A model generated the notes under the pieces. That model did no database searches and had not been told where the DNA came from. It saw only the letters and a program-made list of their open reading frames with translations. Source: Cryptomeria japonica (Eukaryota > Streptophyta > Pinopsida > Cupressales > Cupressaceae). Taken from it: a stretch of DNA of 64,000 bases. Shown here piece by piece: positions 1 through 10,246 of this stretch. Both the position numbers and the translations under genes were made by a program. The DNA lies in contig NC_081408.1 in NCBI RefSeq assembly GCF_030272615.1, positions 769,316,336-769,380,335 on the forward strand, given 5' to 3'. How positions within the stretch are numbered: position 1 is the first letter of the stretch; each line of letters opens with the position of its first letter.

Positions 1-12
1 ATATATATATGA

Positions 13-523
13 CCATGTGTAGGAGCAGAAGGAGCTTGCAAGTCTCCTAATGTCTCCAATGGAATAGGACGTTGTATATAAATCAAAATTAAAATTGTGT
101 TAACAGTTTTGAAGTTGAAATCCACTATTTAAAACCAATTAAATAATATGATGTTACAAAAAAAACAATGTGTACTTGATTGCAACCATGTGTAGGAGCA
201 GAAGGAACCTACAAATCTCCTAATGTCTCCAATGGAATAGGACTCTATATATAATTCAAAATTAAAATTGTGTTAATAATTTTGAAGTTGAAATCCACTA
301 TTTAAAATCAATTAAATAATATGACCTTACAGAAAAAACAATGTGTACCTGACTACAACCATGTGTAGCAGTAGAAGGAGCCTGCAAATCTCCTAATGTT
401 TTCAACATAATAGGATGTTGTATATAATTAAAAATTAAAATTGTGTTAACAATTTTCAAGTTGTAATCCACTATTTAAAATCAATTAAATAATATGACCT
501 TACAAAAAAAATAATGTGTACCT
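13..523. repeat. 173-bp tandem repeat, three copies
   Basis: Three head-to-tail copies begin at 13, 186 and 359, giving a constant 173-bp period. Each starts with CCATGTGTAG, continues through an AT-rich middle and ends near AATGTGTAC. Copies differ by scattered substitutions only, with no length change. The array stops about 8 bp beyond the end of the decayed minus-strand frame at 531-1883, so it may belong to the same element. It could also be a local satellite whose left part lies outside the window. Confidence 0.9.
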
Positions 524-530
524 CATGAGA

Positions 531-1883
531 CTAGAAGGCTCTCCTGACCCTATTGACCTCAGATGAATGGAAGGACACATGGTCAACGTCTATATCTAGA
601 GATACATCCTCTGTGCCAATAGGTGGACTAGTATAGTGACCATGACCTCAAGCAGGAGGTGTAAAAGTAACAGGTGGCACTGATGTATGTCGTGAAGCCT
701 TAGGTGTCGGGTTGACTGGTGTAGGTTGAGGAGGAAGTGTGGCATCAACTAGTGTATGTGGTGGAGGGGTTGTAGGATGCATTGGAATGCCCTCCTCTCT
801 CCCCATAGAACCCTGAGATTCTCTACGTGTATGGTTGCTAGATCCACCTCCGCATACATGTTGTCTCACTTGTGTAGCTATAGTCTTGAGTGGGATCCCA
901 AGATAATTTGAAATAAATGTGTAAGAATCCAATAAATTAGTAGACAACAATGCACTCATCCGCTACAATGGATCAACCTCTGTCAACTGTGTAGCATTAA
1001 TTGGATATGGTATGTTTGCATTGACGTAAGGATCAGTTCCACTATTGGATGTCGCATTTGTAGCCCGAGGAATGGTAGTCTGTGACCACAACAAATATCT
1101 CCTAACTCGATCAAATGCCATCTGACCGACCTGAGTGGCAATGTGTGTAACATTGGAGAATATGTGTCGCCTGGCATCATCCACTACTGCACTTGCTGCT
1201 TGTGATAATTCCAAACATTTTGGTAGAACCAAAAGGTTTGGACCAACTAATGCTCGTTTATTAACGAGCATTGGTGCATCAGGTTGTCTACATTTATCAC
1301 TTAGCCTCCCTTTCCCCTACCTAGCATTTACTAGTATATCTGTATAATCTACATCTAAGGCCATTTGAAACTCTACAAACAATTGTTTACAGAAATAAAG
1401 TGGCAACTCATAGTTTGGTGGCCACATATGATGAGTTGCCAACCATCTAGGATATATGAATGGTGTCACAATCGAATCAGTGCATCTAGTCACTAAATAG
1501 CCCCTGACCTTACGCTAACTCCCTAAATAATGGGGGAACATGGTAAGGACCTATGTGGAAGATACATCCTTGTCAATGGATTTCCATCCCACCGTGCCAA
1601 CTACACTATCAGAAAGAGAGGCATAGAAAGAATTGACAGACATGTCATCATATGGATTGTATGATCGAATAGTTTCAATCATACACATCAAATCATCCCT
1701 AATAATTTGCACCCTATCCTTATTTGGTTGGACAGGGGCGATTTGTAGTGTCAAGATGTTGTAGTACACGTTGTAGGGCCTGAATGGTTTTAGCAAAAAG
1801 CTAAGCCCTAGCAGCATTACTATTGGAGGGCATTCGACCAGACTGTCTAGATGTCTAGTTGCCCTCGCGATGAACACTACCAT
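531..1883 (-). pseudogene. decayed unknown protein, proline-rich C-terminus
   Basis: One minus-strand frame runs from an ATG at 1883 to a stop at 531, about 450 codons, interrupted only by point stops. I see TAG at about 1551, 1503, 1327 and 960 and TGA at 648. Four of the five are TAG, as expected if CAG (Gln) became TAG. The N-terminal part is mixed; the middle carries a Trp/Pro-rich stretch (WLATHHMWPPNYELP) and the C-terminal 100 residues are rich in Pro, Thr and His. I recognise no domain. The true start is uncertain, because a second frame near 1900 also opens with ATG. It may be an accessory ORF of a retroelement or a captured host fragment. No LTR or terminal inverted repeat was found around it. 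Confidence 0.45.
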
Positions 1884-2110
1884 CGGATGGATGATCCACC
1901 ATGTGGAAAATATCTACATGTGTAGCTATAAAAGCAAATAATTTTAAAAATAATTATTCAAAGCTATTTTAAAATAATTCAAACTAATTTTGAAAACTAT
2001 TGTAAACTAATTCAAACATATTTAAAAATGATACAATTGTAATTTAAAGTACAATTCGTTGTAATTGAAACATTTGATACAAATTACTTTAAAGAAGCAT
2101 TAAAATTAAA

Positions 2111-2119
2111 TACATATAC

Positions 2120-2150
<31 letters not shown>

Positions 2151-2163
2151 TATACATAGAAAC

Positions 2164-2194
<31 letters not shown>

Positions 2195-3372
2195 CATGGA
2201 CACATACATACACACACATACACCTATATACATACATGTACACATAAACATACACACACATACATACACCCATATACACATACACATGCATGCATACATA
2301 CATACACATACACACGCATACATGCACATACACATGTATACATGTGTGTGTATACACACATAAACACACATACACACACATACACCCACATACACACATA
2401 CACATACACATACACATGCATGCATGCATACATACACATACACACACACATGTACACATACACATGTATACATGTGTGTGTATATACACATACATACACA
2501 CACATGCACCCACATACATATATTCATACATATATACATACACTCATACACACATACATGTACGTACACATGCATACATACACATGTGCATACACCTACA
2601 TACATACATACCATGTACATACACACATAAACACACATATACATACATACATAGAGACACATACACCCACATACACATACACATGCATACACGCATATAC
2701 ACCCATACATACATGCATGCACATGTGTATATGTGTGTATGAGTGTCTATGTGCACGAATATGTGTGTATATGTATGTGTGTATGCATGCATGTGTATGT
2801 GTATGTGTGTATGTGGGTGTATGTGTGTGTATGCATTTATGTGTATATGTATGTATGTGTGTTTATGTGTGTATGTGTGTATGTGTGTATGTATGGAAGT
2901 ATTTGTATGCACGTGTGTATGTATCCATGTGTGTATGTGTATGTACATGTACGTGTGTGTTTGTATGAATGTATGTGTGTTGTAAAAACTCATGTGGGTG
3001 TATGTATGTATGTATGTATGTTTATGTGTGTGTATGTGTATATATGTATGTATGTGTGTATGTGTATGTGTATATGTATGTGTGTTTATACACACATAAA
3101 CACACATACATACATGTACACACACATACGCCCACATATACACATACACACATACACATACACGTGCACATACACACGCATATACATGCATACATACACA
3201 CGTACATACACATACCCACATACATACACACATAAATACACACACACATACATAAACACACATACACATGCACACACATGTACATCTATGTATGCATGTG
3301 TATGTGTGTGTGTGTATGTGTGTGTGTATGTGTGAGTCTGGGTGTAGGTGTGGGTGTGGGTGTATGCGTCTG
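2111..3372. repeat. CATACA/TGTATG microsatellite in four alternating blocks
   Basis: About 1.26 kb of simple sequence built from ACATAC/CACATA words. The plus strand is CA-type at roughly 2111-2712, TG-type at 2713-3090, CA-type again at 3091-3290 and TG-type at 3291-3372. Adjacent blocks are therefore reverse complements of each other at simple-sequence level. Long open frames on both strands here are Tyr/Cys/Val/Met or His/Thr/Tyr/Ile repeats and are not genes. Confidence 0.95.
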
Positions 3373-3809
3373 TGTCTTTGTATGAGTACGAGGATTATTT
3401 TTTATGTGTAGTATATTGATTATAATTTTTTATGGTTTATATATAAGGCTAATGAGAAAATGGTTTTTTTTTTATTAGTATTTAGTAGTAATTTGGGCAT
3501 ATTTTTCTAATAGTTTTATAGAGTTTGTTTTCAAATTTTGCAAGGTTTAATTTATTTTTTAACATTTTTCTAATGCTTTCATTCTAGAAATTTTCAAAAA
3601 ATTGATAAACTACAGAATAAAAAAAAATAACAATAAATATATTTATTTTTTAAACTACAAAAACAAAACAAAAAAGGGAAAAAAATGTATATACTTGGGA
3701 AAACGAGGGTTGGCAATAAGCTCCTTCTATAGTTCAATCGAACTCCTAAAGCTCCTCAGGGTGCAAATGAGGATCGGTCGACAAAAAATCAGTTTATATA
3801 ACTGATAAT
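3373..3809. other. AT-rich spacer, no gene
   Basis: Very AT-rich DNA with T and A runs between the microsatellite and a short GC-richer repeat. I see no coding signal, RNA gene or element end. Confidence 0.6.
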
Positions 3810-3895
3810 CCAGTCGGACTGAGTTCGGTCAGACTTAGTCCGAGAATTCAATCCAGTCGGACTGAGTTTGGTCATACTTAGTCCGGTCAGACTAC
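3810..3895. repeat. 43-bp direct repeat, two copies
   Basis: The word CCAGTCGGACTGAGTT begins at 3810 and again at 3853, followed in both copies by GGTCAnACTTAGTCCG. A weaker related stretch follows around 3950-4000. The unit holds short inverted words (AGTCGGACT, AGTCCG) and is GC-richer than its surroundings. No coding or element role can be assigned. Confidence 0.7.
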
Positions 3896-4640
3896 CAATG
3901 CCATTTGGGTGTCATGCAGATGCCACACGATGCTACGAGGCTCGGGAGTAGTACAATCAAGCTAAGTTCAATCAAACTTAGTATGGTTGGACTACTCCTA
4001 GTTAGCCTCAAGTGTGACACAACTCCATGCTTTTTCCCTTGTCATTCGTCTCTTAATTCACCTTTAACCACCTCTCTAATATTTTCCCATTTTCCATACC
4101 TACCCTTTAATCTTAGCCCTCCATTTCTAGGGTACTCTTTATATAAGAAGATCCTTGCATCCTTATCGATCCCTAATCCTAATGTGAATCCTTATTCTCA
4201 TGCAAATTTTCATAGCAATCAATCACTCAAGTGTCTATACATCCACAATCCATTCTCTATGGAGCTCTTGTGCACAATACAAAATCTGAGAACAATAATA
4301 TCAAACAAGATCAATGGAGAAACAATGGAGATCAAACCCTAATGAGCATGTGAATGCTATAATCTTTCTATTTGATTTTTTTGCATATTTTTAGGTTCTT
4401 CATTGGTGTATGATGGATTTCAATTGTAGAACTAGAGTTTTATGTGGTTGGATCTTTATTGATTTTACAATAGTTTAGTCTTTTGATTTCACCATATATA
4501 ATTTTTATGTCTAATTTTGCAATGTTTTAAGATCTAATCTAATTTGAGTTTCTAATTTTTCATGCTTTCAATCTGAGACTTCACCTCTAAGAGATCTGAT
4601 CACTGTTTCACCAAACGGTAGACACATTTACTGCAAGGAA
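3896..4640 (+). other. LTR-like non-coding region with TATA box
   Basis: There is no convincing gene here; the open frame at 3905-4342 lacks any recognisable domain. A TATA-like TATATAAG lies at 4140-4147, preceded by pyrimidine-rich DNA and followed by a leader-like stretch. That arrangement is typical of a plant LTR promoter, but I could not find a partner LTR, a target duplication or a primer site, so the identification stays weak. Confidence 0.3.
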
Positions 4641-4644
4641 TAAT

Positions 4645-4870
4645 GTCAAGATGGTTGGGATTTTGGATGTGCAAAGGAAGTTCTTGAGGATGGTTGGGAT
4701 TTTGAGAGGCAAGTGGAAGTGCTTAAGGATGGTCAGACTTTTGGGAGGTTAGGTGGAAGCACTTATGGAAGACTGAGCTTTTGAGAGGCAAGTGGAAATG
4801 TTGATGGAAGGCCCTGCTTTTGAGGGTGAAAGGGAAGTGAGTGACTTGGGCCATGGATTTTAGGTATAGG
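4645..4870. repeat. degenerate ~50-bp minisatellite (GGTTGGGATTTTG)
   Basis: Several diverged units contain GGTTGGGATTTTG or related words followed by AAGTGGAAGT. Similar units reappear at about 18,080-18,160 and 18,380-18,440, on the other side of the copia insertion 5,012-18,045. The insertion therefore appears to have split one repeat-bearing host segment. Confidence 0.6.
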
Positions 4871-5006
4871 TGGAAGTGGAAGTCTTCCAAGATGGATGTG
4901 CATTTTGAAAAGTAAAGGATAATCTCATGCTATGGATGCATCTTTGTTATTTTCTTTTGGCATCAATACCTTCTTATCTGATTCATCAAGGAAACTTTAT
5001 CTTCAT

Positions 5007-5011
5007 CAAGG
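5007..5011. repeat. target-site duplication CAAGG, left copy
   Basis: CAAGG directly precedes the left LTR (starting at 5012) and recurs at 18,046-18,050 directly after the right LTR. Five identical bases fit Ty1/copia integration and fix both ends of the element. Confidence 0.85.
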
Positions 5012-5215
5012 TATCAGATTATGTGGAGCAATCCTATACATACCTTTTATTATGAGAAGTATTTACATGTAGAAGATGAGTAACCCTGTATTCATGGGTT
5101 TAACAAAATAGCTTAAATAAGCTAACAAATAATAACAAAACAAAACCAAACATAAACAAATTAACAAACATCATAAAAAACCTATCCATGTGGATGAATG
5201 ATGGAATATCCAACA
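5012..5215 (-). repeat. copia-1 3' LTR
   Basis: This 204-bp repeat matches 17,839-18,045. On the minus strand it begins TGTTGGATATTCC at 5215, a typical copia LTR start. The adjacent inner sequence 5216-5228 is purine-rich on the minus strand and serves as the polypurine tract. The outer end reads ...ATA rather than the usual CA, probably by mutation. Confidence 0.92.
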
Positions 5216-5299
5216 CTCACCCCTTATTACATCATTGTTTTAAAGTATTAATAAGAGAACCTTGAAATGTTTCAAACTTCACACATGCAAGAGGATTGG

Positions 5300-5930
5300 T
5301 GAAGATATCAACACGTTGATCTTGTGTGGAGAAAAATTGGAGCTAAATGTTGTTTTGTTGAACATGTTCTCATATAAAGTGATAGTCAACTTCAATATGC
5401 TTGGTCCATTCATGAAACATTAGATTACGAACAAGCTTGAGAGAACTTCGATTGTCACAATAGAGGACTATAGGTTGGTTTTGTGGTACCCCCAATCCTT
5501 CTAATATGCGATGCAACCAAACTGCTTCACAAAATGTTGCATGATACTTTGCTTCTATTGAATAATGAACAAATGTGGGTTGCTTCTTACTTCCCCAAGA
5601 AATAGGACCAAAACTCAAGAAGAAAACAAATCTAGATGTGGATTTCCTATTAGCAATTGAACCTACAAAATCACCATCTATATACCCTGTTAAGAAGAAT
5701 TGATCATTCTTTTTATATTCCAAACCATGATCCATTGTACCATGTATATACCTTAAGACCCTTTTTGTTGCATTCCAATGGGACATTTTTGGTTCTTGCA
5801 TGAATGATAGATAATTAAAAGCAAAACTAATATTTAGTCTAGTAAAAGTTGGGTAAATCAAATCTCCAATCATCTGACGGTAGAGAGTTGCATTCACCTG
5901 AGAATATGTATCGGATGTAGATAATTGCAA
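5300..5930 (-). pseudogene. copia-1 RNase H domain
   Basis: This is the C-terminal part of the copia polyprotein, which degrades the RNA strand of the RNA-DNA hybrid during reverse transcription. Visible copia RNase H landmarks are GYIDGDFVGS (the first catalytic Asp region, normally YxDADWAG), the KSTS word, SIEAKYHA with the catalytic Glu, LYCDNRS with the next Asp, and TKHIEVDYHFI near the end. The frame stays open from 5930 to 5370 and then breaks before the LTR. The upstream RT piece overlaps in another frame at 5839-5930, so a frameshift separates the two. Inactive. Confidence 0.9.
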
Positions 5931-6541
5931 ACCTAAATTCCCTAGGTGTAGACATGGGTTTGTAATCCTTCATTCTAAATTTCTCAAGAAAACTCTTGGA
6001 ATATTTTCTTTGTGACACAAAGATATGGTGATTTGTTTGCCATACCTCTAAGCCTAGACAATAATACAATAGCCCGATATCTATCATATCAAATGTCTTC
6101 TTGAGATCATTCTTAGTTGTTTCAACCATTGCTTCTAAGTTGCCTATGATAACCAAGTAATTAACATATACATTAATGATTACAATATCTCCCCCTTGGT
6201 CCTTCAAGTAGAGATTTGGATCCTATGGATGCCTAGTGAAACCATGTTCTAACAAATGTTCATCAATTTTGATATACCAAGCTATAGGGGCTTGTTTGAG
6301 ACCATATAGGGACTTAACAAGTTTGCATACCTTTTCTTCTTTACTGGGTGCAATATATCCCTCTAGTTGGGTCATATAGACCTCTTCCTTAAGGTCTCCA
6401 TTAAGAAATGCACTTGTTACATCCATTTGGTATAATTTCCATCCAAGTTGTGCAGCTAAAGTAAACATCATTCTAATGGTTTTTACCTTTGCATTGGGAG
6501 AAAATGTTTCCTCATAGTCTATCCATTATTTCTGGGCATAA
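5839..6541 (-). pseudogene. copia-1 reverse transcriptase, C-terminal part
   Basis: This is the downstream part of copia RT. Reading the minus strand from 6541, it resumes at GYAQK and shows IDYEETFSP, then WKLYQMDVTSAFLNGDL with the first catalytic Asp, VYMTQLEGY and LYGLKQAPIAWY, all diagnostic for Ty1/copia. The catalytic YVDD box reads YVNY (about 6160-6171), so both catalytic Asp residues are lost. Stops lie near 6522 (after AQK) and 6220 (after TRHP). The N-terminal RT part lies at 14,287-14,591, on the other side of the nested element. Confidence 0.92.
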
Positions 6542-6542
6542 C

Positions 6543-6547
6543 CCTTT
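6543..6547. repeat. target duplication of nested element (CCTTT/CCTTG), left copy
   Basis: CCTTT at 6543-6547 pairs with CCTTG at 14,282-14,286 with one mismatch. Removing the nested element plus one copy rejoins the copia RT frame across LVAK and GYAQ, which confirms the boundary. Confidence 0.8.
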
Positions 6548-7729
6548 TGTGGTGTGGAGAAAAGTGAATGATTGGGAGATCAAGAGGAAATATTTTCTTC
6601 CCTCCAAAGAGAGATGAAAGTTTCACTGTGGATTTCCCTTCAATCACCTTATCCACATCACATTTAAAAGAGCGGGGAAAATTCACTAGATCCAATCTTT
6701 GAGGAAAGATATTGAATACTAAATGAAATGATAATGAGATGGAAGTGACAAGCTAACCCTCTTTTAGAATGGAAAAATATTGAGCTATATGTTTTGAGAC
6801 CAAGTGTAAAAGTAGCAAAGAACTGATTATAACTCGAGATAGAAGCACGGGATGAACCTGTGCACCTGGATCTAGTTATAATATGTCAAGACAAAGCTGC
6901 CCTGTGAATTTGAGGAAAAGTTGTCATGACCATGTTGAAAGTGCACACAGTCCTCCGAAAAATCCGCAAAATGAAAAGGGTTTTTCTGCCTCTGTAAATG
7001 GAGTCCAAATCTACAAGAACAACTGTGCACCTGCAACCTACACATAGAAAATAGAGGAAAAGCGGTTGGGATTGGGGATTTGCCTTCAGGTCAAACCCTA
7101 GTTTTGGAATTAACCAAATGATGAAATAAAGTACTTGCAAGTAAATGTAAATGAAAGACTGAAATATAATTCACCTTAGGGGAGGTTGTAATAAAAATGT
7201 AGGTAGAATTTCTTGTATGGAATTGAATGTTGAAAAGGATCTCCTCTTCAGTGGTTGAATCCTTGACTTGAATGTAACACCTAGCCTTGAAGGGAGACTT
7301 GAGATGCTCAATGATTGAAAGGGATACTTGAATGCTTGGATGCTCGATCAATTGAATTCTCACTTACTTATACAAATGGGAGGGCAAATGTGACTTATAT
7401 ATTCATCAATTAGGATTAATAGACTGATTTTTTGTCATAGGCCGACATAGGGGAAGTTTTCCTGCTTTAATTGCAAAGTTCAATGCACTATTTGAATGAA
7501 GGGGGCCCAAGATAGGGTAGGTCCTAGGGGGGACAGGGGTGCCATGCCCTTGTCTTGCCCTTAACTCAGGACAAGAAGCAGGTTTAGGCAATGTGGAGGG
7601 AAGAAAAAGGTGTAGTTTTCAAGGATGAGCAAGTCTCAGGTCTCTGATTAGGTTTGGGGATTTGATTCACCAATGTGAAAACCCTAATGTGGTCAAAAAT
7701 TGTAAGGGTCACAATTTTATGAAACTACA
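6548..7729 (-). repeat. nested element 3' LTR
   Basis: This 1,182-bp direct repeat matches 13,065-14,281. It starts TGTGGTGTGG and ends AAACTACA, an inverted terminal pair. A minus-strand TATATAAG lies at 7394-7401 (plus-strand CTTATATA), conserved in the other LTR at 13,925-13,932, and is the likely promoter. Short open frames inside have no domain and differ between the LTRs. Confidence 0.92.
7394..7401 (-). promoter_or_regulatory. TATA box in nested-element LTR
   Basis: Plus-strand CTTATATA reads TATATAAG on the element's coding strand. The same word is at 13,925-13,932 in the other LTR, followed downstream by the same leader-like sequence. Confidence 0.6.
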
Positions 7730-8463
7730 TTTATCCCCGACTTTAGCGGGAGTATAAGTGTACACCAATATTGTTGATAAAGTACAAGGGAACAAGATTG
7801 AAAGACATCTACCACGTCAAGGAGGCAAGATGCACCAAGCCCCTAGTGGACTAACGATCTTATGACTTTGATTGACAAAGTAAAAGGGAAGATCAAGAAG
7901 AGAAAACCATGACTGCAAGTAGAAAGGTTCCCCTTACTATGAGTCATGAAAAGAAAGGATACCAAAATTATAAATCGAAGCCAAGTTCACTAAGTAACTT
8001 TAAGTATCAAGAAGGAAAATATGAGTGGAGTGTATGCACCCACGTTAAAGAGATTGTGCACGTATCGGGAGTGATTACTTTAAGGTTGGATACACCCAAG
8101 AGAGAGAAAAGAGAGAGGGAGCACGTTATCGCAAGGATTTAACCCCCAATCAAGGAATAAACCCAAGGATAATGAACACAAAACACAAGGTAGTTTTGCT
8201 TTCCTCGGGGTCATTCCCCAAAGAAAGGAAACTTCCTTGAAAGAAAGGGAACACAAGTGTCTTTTGAGTCAACATGAAAGAGACCAGAAGAGATCTCAAT
8301 TCTTTGCATCATCCTCAAGTAGACATTAAGGGGAAAAATAGAAGAATAGGGATACACATAGAAGAATAATCACAAAAGAGAAAGAAAGGAGAAAGAGAAG
8401 ATCTACGTGCTAATATTGCTAATCTAGCACGACAACCACCTCTTGATATTGTTGATCACTATT
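7730..8463 (-). other. nested element 3' non-coding region
   Basis: This is internal DNA between the end of the coding frame and the 3' LTR. The minus strand next to the LTR reads AAAGTCGGGGATAAA, a plausible polypurine tract. The rest is purine-rich on the plus strand. The plus-strand open frame at 7909-8142 shows no domain and lies antisense to the element. Confidence 0.6.
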
Positions 8464-8733
8464 TCAAGAAGGTGGGTAACACGCTAAAGGAGAGACATCA
8501 AGCACATCATATGGAGATATCGCAAGATCCAAACAAGGACTATGCTCATGTGGTAAGTCACTTTGTTCGACTCTAGGAGCTAGGATTAGGGCTTTTGAAA
8601 ATTTTGTTGATAAATGCTTGTCAACATCAACATATTCATAGTCACTATCAAAAGCATTAGGATTTGTATTGCCATCATGAATAACATTTTCACTTATTTC
8701 CTCATCAAGATTTATAGAAAGAGGAGCTCGCAC
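8464..8733 (-). pseudogene. C-terminal tail of nested-element polyprotein
   Basis: An 89-codon acidic stretch (for example SDYEYVDVDKHL, then APRVEQSDLPHE) follows the proline-rich end of the protease ORF, in a different frame. It ends DVSPLACYPPS with a stop. It is probably the original C-terminus of the polyprotein, reached through a frameshift between about 8920 and 8740. Nothing in it resembles reverse transcriptase, so the polyprotein seems to end here. Its function is unknown. Confidence 0.45.
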
Positions 8734-8920
8734 ATGAACAGAAGTAAAACCATCACAAGTTTTTTTTCAATTTATGATTTGGAGATTTAGGTGCAACATC
8801 TTGTTTAGGAGAAAAGGGAATCATGTCAACTATTGGAGATCTAGGAGATTGAATATTTTGAGGAACAACTTCACAAGCTCGAGCATGACATCTTCGTCAG
8901 TGGTCTGTCACACAATGATT

Positions 8921-10246
8921 TCAGTGAGTCTTAGCAGAAGGTTGAGAAGGAGGAACATTTGTTGAAGGAGGAACATTCTCCTCTTTGATATTTGAAGGTT
9001 TAGGTTGAGGTCTTTTAGGTTGAACAAGAGGAGAGGTAGGCCTCTTCTCTCTATAAGAGGAAGGAGCTGGAATTGTGCCATATAAAGGAGGAACATTGGG
9101 TGTAGGAAGGAGACTAGGTCCATCATGAGGAGGAGGTATAGGTATAACCTTAGGAGGAATATTGTTGTGTTTCGTAGGAGAAGGCATAGTTACATCCATA
9201 GGGATAGGTTGAGGATATTTCTTAGGAGGAAGATTAGTTCTATCTGTTAAGGGAAGAACTTCATATTCAAGAATGATATGAATGTCAAGTGTTGGGGATC
9301 TAGGTTGACTCAAGGACAAGATCATATATTTATTCCATTTTTTATAAGATTGGAAAAGAGCATCGCTCCTTGGTGGAAGAGATTGAAATTTCTTTGGCCA
9401 AAAGAAATCAATAGGAACACTAGGGATTCTTTCAGATGGTCGAAATAAGCTATGGTTAACGGTTATGGTTTCTCCATTATGGGGAAATTTCAAACACTTA
9501 TGGATTAGAGAAGAAATAGCCTTCATGAAAGATAGCCAAGGGTAGCCTAACTTCACATGAAATTGCTTGAAAGAATGAATGATAACAAAGTTGACATCCA
9601 TATATTTAGGGTGAACTTCAACAGGAAGGGTGATAGAACCAATGGTAGGGCAAGAGAATCCTTCAAATAACTTCACAACCACATTAGTATCATCATAAAT
9701 TGGTTTATGTAATCGTAAAGTGAAAAGATACTCCTCAGTGATGATATTAACCATGCAAGAGGGATCAACAAGAGCACCATGACAAGGTATATCCTTAACC
9801 TTCACAACTATGTATAAAGGGCCATCAGGTGCTCTAATGGTCTCGCTAGGGTCAAATGTAATAGAAGGATCCTTAGGTGTCTCTTGTTTCTCTACCATGT
9901 TCACCAAATTTGAAGTCGTAGAGGTGAAGTCATTAGGAGAAAAAGAGGTATGTTCAGTCTCAATCATGTTAGAGGTATGAGAAGGCAAAGGATCACTGAA
10001 AATATTAAGATTTTGATTAGGAGAAGCTACTGATTTGTTTCCCCTATCATTCACACTTGACAAAAATATAGTATTATTATCAATCAAATCTTGAATCTTA
10101 CTTTTCAATGCAAAACATTTCTCAGTATCATGACTAGGCTGACGATGAAATTGACAAAAGGAATTGTTATCAAAATAAGGGGATGAAAGATTAGAAATAT
10201 CAACTAGTTTAATAGGAGGAAGTTTGATAATATTTTTTTGTAACAA
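8921..10246 (-). pseudogene. zinc knuckle, retropepsin-like protease and Pro-rich tail
   Basis: This 441-codon open segment continues the Gag frame after a one-base shift at an A7 run near 10,225. Residues 31-44 hold a CX2HX4HX4C zinc-binding motif (CQFH, HDTEKC), a variant common in plant Ty3 Gag proteins. Residues about 155-260 resemble a Ty3 aspartic protease: HGALVDPS with Asp161 where DSG or DTG is usual, then GSITLPVEVHP, then LGYPWLSFMKAISS. The catalytic triplet reads DPS, which is degenerate. Residues about 320-441 are very rich in Pro and Ser. In Ty3 elements RT would follow here, but this protein ends. It is probably a Gag-processing remnant of a non-autonomous element. Confidence 0.8.

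Noticed and set aside
2084-3335. Several long open frames on both strands in the microsatellite
   Set aside because: They encode only repeats of Tyr, Cys, Val, Met or His, Thr, Ile, a direct result of CATACA/TGTATG repetition.
3905-4342. 145-codon plus-strand frame
   Set aside because: No domain, low-complexity composition and overlap with LTR-like promoter sequence; no support beyond its length.
7909-8142. 77-codon plus-strand frame
   Set aside because: It is antisense to the nested Ty3 element, in its 3' non-coding region, without a domain.
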